43,885 nucleotides of DNA from an uncultured Sterolibacterium sp. (GTDB lineage Bacteria; Pseudomonadota; Gammaproteobacteria; Burkholderiales; Rhodocyclaceae), in NCBI GenBank assembly GCA_903832735.1, contig CAILCO010000092.1:1-43885 (forward strand), in the 5' to 3' direction. Numbering within the stretch: position 1 is the stretch's first letter; every line of letters starts with the position of its first letter. Below, piece after piece: positions 41,233-43,885 of the stretch. Made by a program: the position numbers and the translations under genes. The notes under the pieces are model-generated. The model saw nothing but the letters and a program-made list of their open reading frames with translations. It did not search any database and was not told the origin of the DNA.

Positions 41233-41305
41233 CTCATGCTCCTAGATAAAAAGTGTTGGCAGCGCTGCCTGGGCGGATTCCGTCGCACCGGCAAACGCTC
41301 ATGGT

Positions 41306-42286
41306 TCATAAAAATTTTTCATCCTCATCGACCAGCATGCGCGGCGCCTGGCCAGCCAGTACGGCGCTGACATGCCTCAGGGTCTGCGCCAGACCGAGGT
41401 CGGAGTTGGCGGCCTGGGCCGAGTTGTGCGGTGAGGCCACCAGGTTGTCGAGTTCGAGAAAGGGATGATCGGTGCGGAATTCCCCATGGCGGAACGGTTC
41501 GATCCACCAGACGTCGAGTCCGGCGCTAAAGCGCGGCTGGCGGCGCAGGCGCTCATAGAGCGAGGACTCGTCGATCAGGTCGGCGCGGGAGACATTGACC
41601 AGGATGGCGTCATCCTTCATCCACCCCAGTTCGCGAGCGCCGATCAGACCGGCGCTGGCCGAGGTCAGCGCCATGGTGATGACGATCAGGTCGGACCGGC
41701 ACAGCACCTGCTGCAGATCGGCGACGGTGCCGATGAAGTCTACCGTCTGATCGGTCTTGCCCGAGCGATTGATCGCGTCGATGGCCATGCCCAGGCCGCG
41801 AAATATCTTCGCCGCAGCCTGGCCGGCGCCGCCAAAGCCGAGGATGGCGCAGCGTCCGCCGGCCAACACGCGCGGGCCAGCGGCGTAAGTATCGAACTGG
41901 CCGGCCCGCATCTTTCTGTCCTCCAGCGCAATCCGCCGCGAGCAAGCCAGCGCCAGTGCGGCAACGTGCTCGGCCATTTCCACCGCGCTCTTGCCGCGCG
42001 AGCAGGCGATGGGAACCCTGGGCAGCATGCTGAAGGGAATGTGGTCGGCACCGGAATGCAGCAGTTGGATAAAGCGCACGCGGCGCAGCTGCGCCGCCTC
42101 CCCGGCCGTCAGTTCGTTGCGCACGTGGCCGCAAATGAGTATGTCGGCCGCCGCCAGCGCGCGCGACCGCTCGGCACCGTCAAGCTCGGTGAGAAACTGC
42201 AGCTGGCAGCGATCGCCCAGGAGATCACGATAGATGCTCGCCGATGGCCGCGGCGGCGCCGTGACAAGTACGTTCTCCAAGGCCAT
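41306..42286 (-). CDS. D-isomer-specific 2-hydroxyacid dehydrogenase family
   Basis: A 326-residue NAD(P)-dependent dehydrogenase interconverting 2-hydroxy and 2-oxo acids. The dinucleotide-binding loop reads GFGGAGQAAAK, and the catalytic set is present: Arg in VNVSRADLIDE, Glu in DVWWIEP, His in SPHNSAQA. The N-terminal catalytic half includes RVRFIQLLHSGADHIPF. The start codon overlaps the stop of the MoaD-like gene (TGATG), so the two are coupled. The M24 gene follows 73 bp downstream. Its exact substrate is not predictable. Confidence 0.9.
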   Translation of the reverse strand: MALENVLVTAPPRPSASIYRDLLGDRCQLQFLTELDGAERSRALAAADILICGHVRNELTAGEAAQLRRVRFIQLLHSGADHIPFSMLPRVPIACSRGKSAVEMAEHVAALALACSRRIALEDRKMRAGQFDTYAAGPRVLAGGRCAILGFGGAGQAAAKIFRGLGMAIDAINRSGKTDQTVDFIGTVADLQQVLCRSDLIVITMALTSASAGLIGARELGWMKDDAILVNVSRADLIDESSLYERLRRQPRFSAGLDVWWIEPFRHGEFRTDHPFLELDNLVASPHNSAQAANSDLGLAQTLRHVSAVLAGQAPRMLVDEDEKFL

Positions 42287-42633
42287 CAGCCGCCCTCGTG
42301 CCCGGAGAGCAGGATCAGTTCTATGGTCGCACTGTCCGCGCTTACGGCCACCCGCGCAGACATGTCGCGTACCAACTGTCCGTCAAGCGAGACCTGGGTA
42401 TGGCTGGCCTTGGCAGCGGCAGTGCGCATCACCAGATGGAGAAACTGGGCGCCGTAGATCACGCCAAGTGCGGCCAGGGCATCGCTGACGGTGGCGTCGC
42501 GGGGCAGGCGCAGGGTCGTCTTGTTCTCGCCGGTGGTCTGGCAAATCATCCCGAACATCAGCACCTGCACCTCGATCTGGGCTAGCGGTGCGGCGACCGC
42601 CGCTGGCGCGACAGGGTGCGGCATCAAGCGCAT
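42286..42633 (-). CDS. MoaD/ThiS-like sulfur-carrier protein
   Basis: A 115-residue protein with a ubiquitin-like beta-grasp pattern (IEVQVLMFGMICQTTG, LRLPRDATVSDALAALG, VSLDGQLVRDM) ending in GHEGG, so it terminates in the Gly-Gly that MoaD and ThiS proteins need for adenylation and thiocarboxylation. The first 18 residues are an Ala/Pro-rich extension. It is the first gene of the operon below the second promoter-operator module. No MoeB/ThiF-type activating enzyme is in the window. It may serve molybdopterin synthesis for the co-regulated Mo enzyme, or deliver sulfur to a pathway intermediate; neither is proven. Confidence 0.75.
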   Translation of the reverse strand: MRLMPHPVAPAAVAAPLAQIEVQVLMFGMICQTTGENKTTLRLPRDATVSDALAALGVIYGAQFLHLVMRTAAAKASHTQVSLDGQLVRDMSARVAVSADSATIELILLSGHEGG

Positions 42634-42724
42634 GCTGTTGCCCGAGCCGTGCTCAGTGAGCGATCATTCATTTTTGCTTCGAGCCTTCAGATGACAGATT
42701 GCGCGGGCTTGCTTGTGGCGGCTG

Positions 42725-42749
42725 TGGTAGGACCAGCTTGGTTGGACCA
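42725..42749. promoter_or_regulatory. Tandem GntR-type operator 2
   Basis: TGGTAGGACCA at 42725-42735 and TGGTTGGACCA at 42739-42749, centres 14 bp apart, the same spacing as operator 1. A 13-bp core, TGTGGTAGGACCA, is identical to 38064-38076, though it holds the other position of the pair there. The pair lies immediately downstream of the -10 box of the MoaD-like operon, an ideal place for repression. Confidence 0.8.
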
Positions 42750-42778
42750 ATCTTATAAGGATGGCCTGGGTCTGTCAA
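42750..42778 (-). promoter_or_regulatory. Promoter of the MoaD-like operon
   Basis: On the minus strand TTGACA (42778-42773), 17 bases, TAAGAT (42755-42750). Perfect -35, 4 of 6 at -10 (a TATAAG overlaps it at a shorter spacing). Architecture is the same as at 38077-38105. The expected start lies in operator 2, leaving a leader of about 110 bases to the ATG at 42633. Confidence 0.72.
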
Positions 42779-42942
42779 CAGACAGGGTGCGAAGCACGAT
42801 GGTTGCCCGAAATTTGAGCAAAACCCAAGTAGCGATAACTATGATTATCGTCAGTTGGCACCATAAATGACGGGAAGATATGCGAGTTTTAACTTAGGTG
42901 CTTGCTTTTATCTCACAGCATTTCAGTCTCTGATCTTCCCTG

Positions 42943-43656
42943 CTACGCGAACATTCGTCCGAAACCCTCTGCTGATGAATCGAGACCTGCGACTTTCATC
43001 ACATCCCAAAATCCCGCGGGCGAACTGGATGTCGCAGGAATGTCCAGCTTTGCTTCAAGCGGCGCTAGGATATCCAGGGTTATCAAGCCTCCACAAGAGA
43101 TGAACAGGCCATCGGCGCTGGGGTCGTCACGATACACAGCTTCGGACAACTCAATCAAAGTACTTTCCGGTACCTTGCCAACTGCGTCTACCCCGAGGAT
43201 AGACAAGCCGCGTAGAGCCGTAACCTCAATCTCGTGGCTGCCGAGAAAGTCCTGCAGACGATTGTTCAGTTCGTCGATGTAGGAAGTCGCTACCGCTACC
43301 CGGCGTATCCCTAGCGCGCGCATTGCCCGAACGATGGCGTGGCTCATCGTTGTGCAGGGCACGCCGGTCGCCTCCTGCATAGCTGCGCGCAGGTCGTCGG
43401 TAAAAGCGGCTCCCCGATAGAAGCTCAGCGACGTGCCCATTAGCGAGATCGTGCTGGCGCCAGCGTCACGCAATTCCATCGCGCGATCCATGATGTGTTC
43501 GACTACCTTCTTGAAACCGCTGGGCGATACTTCGTCGAGACCCAGGCCACGAGCGATAAAGTGCGCCCGCCCGGCATAAAGTCGTTGGCCATCGCTTGGT
43601 ACCAATCCAGCGGCGGGCGGCACGATCAAACCGATAGTGGGCGTCTTGGTGCTCAT
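42943..43656 (-). CDS. Arylmalonate decarboxylase (AMDase)
   Basis: A 237-residue member of the Asp/Glu racemase superfamily that matches arylmalonate decarboxylase of Bordetella along its length: PTIGLIVPPAAGLVPSDG at the start, SLMGTSLSFYRG, TSYIDELNNR, SCGGLITLD and SSPAGFWD. Counting from the ATG at 43656, the key residues fall on the known positions: Gly74, Thr75, Ser76, Tyr126 and the catalytic Cys188. Only the second racemase cysteine is kept (Gly at 74), the signature of a decarboxylase and not a racemase. The enzyme removes one carboxylate from 2-aryl-malonates stereoselectively without cofactor. A TTG at 43686 is an alternative start; the chosen ATG has a weak ribosome site. Confidence 0.92.
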   Translation of the reverse strand: MSTKTPTIGLIVPPAAGLVPSDGQRLYAGRAHFIARGLGLDEVSPSGFKKVVEHIMDRAMELRDAGASTISLMGTSLSFYRGAAFTDDLRAAMQEATGVPCTTMSHAIVRAMRALGIRRVAVATSYIDELNNRLQDFLGSHEIEVTALRGLSILGVDAVGKVPESTLIELSEAVYRDDPSADGLFISCGGLITLDILAPLEAKLDIPATSSSPAGFWDVMKVAGLDSSAEGFGRMFA

Positions 43657-43711
43657 AGTAGGGTAGGTTTCCTGTGGGGCGAACAATTAAACGAGAGGCC
43701 GATCTTCTAGG

Positions 43712-43739
43712 GTAAGGCTCGAGCCCTTACTCAATTGAG
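43712..43739. repeat. Palindromes upstream of the decarboxylase gene
   Basis: GTAAGG (43712-43717) and CCTTAC (43725-43730) flank the palindrome GCTCGAGC (43717-43724), and CTCAATTGAG (43730-43739) follows directly. They lie 56-83 bp before the decarboxylase ATG and 12 bp from the IS end, so they may be operator sites or a hairpin at the insertion point. Confidence 0.4.
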
Positions 43740-43750
43740 ATCTTTTCCTT

Positions 43751-43885
43751 TGGCTCATTTAGCGAATAACGTGGCTGGCTCATCTAGCGAGCCTGTGGAA
43801 GTGGATACTGGCTACATAGCGCACGGGCGCTGGAGCCAGGAGATGCAAAATGAGGACGAGAGAATTGGCAAGGCTCATCGGGACA
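43751..43885 (+). mobile_element. IS end, right copy (135-bp inverted repeat)
   Basis: Exact reverse complement of 6-140. Begins TGGCTCATTTAGCGA with the second TGGCTCATCTAGCGA 26 bases further on, probably transposase-binding repeats. The element continues beyond the window. Its insertion point is 94 bp upstream of the decarboxylase start codon, so the IS may have altered that gene's promoter or supply one. Confidence 0.75.
43850..43885 (+). CDS. Start of IS-encoded protein, partial (right copy)
   Basis: ATG at 43850 with AGGAG 7 bases upstream; reads MRTRELARLIGT to the edge. Same as the left copy. Presumed transposase or integrase, family not determinable from 12 residues. Confidence 0.4.
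   Translation, partial: MRTRELARLIGT

Larger units (their letters stand above)
42634..42942. other. Intergenic region between MoaD-like and decarboxylase genes
   Basis: Gene-free stretch of 309 bp. It contains the second promoter-operator module (42725-42778) and, next to it, the short inverted repeat CTGTC-AACA-GACAG, part of which overlaps the -35 box. The remainder up to 42942 shows no gene; it is the 3' flank of the decarboxylase gene, without a clear terminator. Confidence 0.6.

Noticed and set aside
42616-42870. 84-codon frame across the second operator module
   Set aside because: Its codons cover the promoter and palindromes and its translation is not protein-like; the regulatory reading explains the sequence better.
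42943-43656. Aspartate/glutamate racemase or maleate isomerase reading of the decarboxylase gene
   Set aside because: Position 74 is Gly, not Cys, only Cys188 of the racemase pair is kept, and the match to arylmalonate decarboxylase runs through the whole protein.

Overview
The window reads as a GC-rich proteobacterial segment, most likely betaproteobacterial (Burkholderiales-like). The signs are five solute-binding proteins of the Bug/TctC type, a Bordetella/Burkholderia-style general porin, and an arylmalonate decarboxylase that resembles the Bordetella enzyme closely. I see no rRNA, tRNA or CRISPR array. Both window ends carry the same 135-bp sequence in inverted orientation (6-140 and 43751-43885). 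It looks like the end of an insertion sequence running off both edges, so the window is either a contig broken at a repeated IS or a region flanked by two inverted IS copies.

Layout. (1) 338-7779 holds ordinary or small genes: M18 aminopeptidase, MFS exporter, a DUF5710 protein, aminopeptidase N, a small His/Lys-rich exported protein, a small unknown gene downstream of a strikingly AT-rich palindromic region, a GIY-YIG-like protein and a small unknown gene. (2) 7962-24393: a LysR regulator divergent from a ten-gene plus-strand array made of Bug, HyuB, HyuA, E1-alpha, E1-beta, E1-alpha, E1-beta, lipoyl E2, HyuB, HyuA and a second Bug. Two hydantoinase/oxoprolinase-type pairs thus bracket two complete thiamine-diphosphate E1 pairs and one E2. 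A porin with a clear terminator follows (24626-25918). (3) 37776 down to 26043, minus strand: a three-subunit molybdopterin/Fe-S/membrane oxidoreductase, then an FAD aromatic monooxygenase, an FAH-family hydrolase, a gentisate-dioxygenase-like bicupin, a 4,5-dihydroxyphthalate-decarboxylase-like protein, two Bug proteins and a class II aldolase. (4) 38093-38875: a GntR/FadR-type regulator, plus strand. (5) 42633 down to 38978, minus strand: a MoaD-like protein ending in Gly-Gly, a 2-hydroxyacid dehydrogenase, an M24/creatinase-fold protein and a Bug protein nearly duplicated from region 3. (6) 42943-43656: arylmalonate decarboxylase, next to the right IS end.

How it fits together. Regions 3-6 look like a catabolic island for aromatic carboxylic acids: capture by Bug proteins, redox chemistry by the Mo enzyme, hydroxylation, ring cleavage and hydrolysis, with decarboxylases and a dehydrogenase on the side. 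The strongest new observation is a promoter-operator module present twice. On the minus strand TTGACA-N17-TAGGAT or TAAGAT is followed directly by two TGGTNNNACCA palindromes 14 bp apart. One copy sits in front of the Mo-enzyme operon and beside the GntR gene, the other in front of the MoaD-like operon. This ties regions 3, 4 and 5 into one probable regulon. Region 2 is a separate gene set; its substrate cannot be read from sequence, but pairing HyuAB-type ATP-dependent enzymes with a 2-oxoacid-dehydrogenase-like complex lacking E3 is unusual and may be an undescribed pathway.
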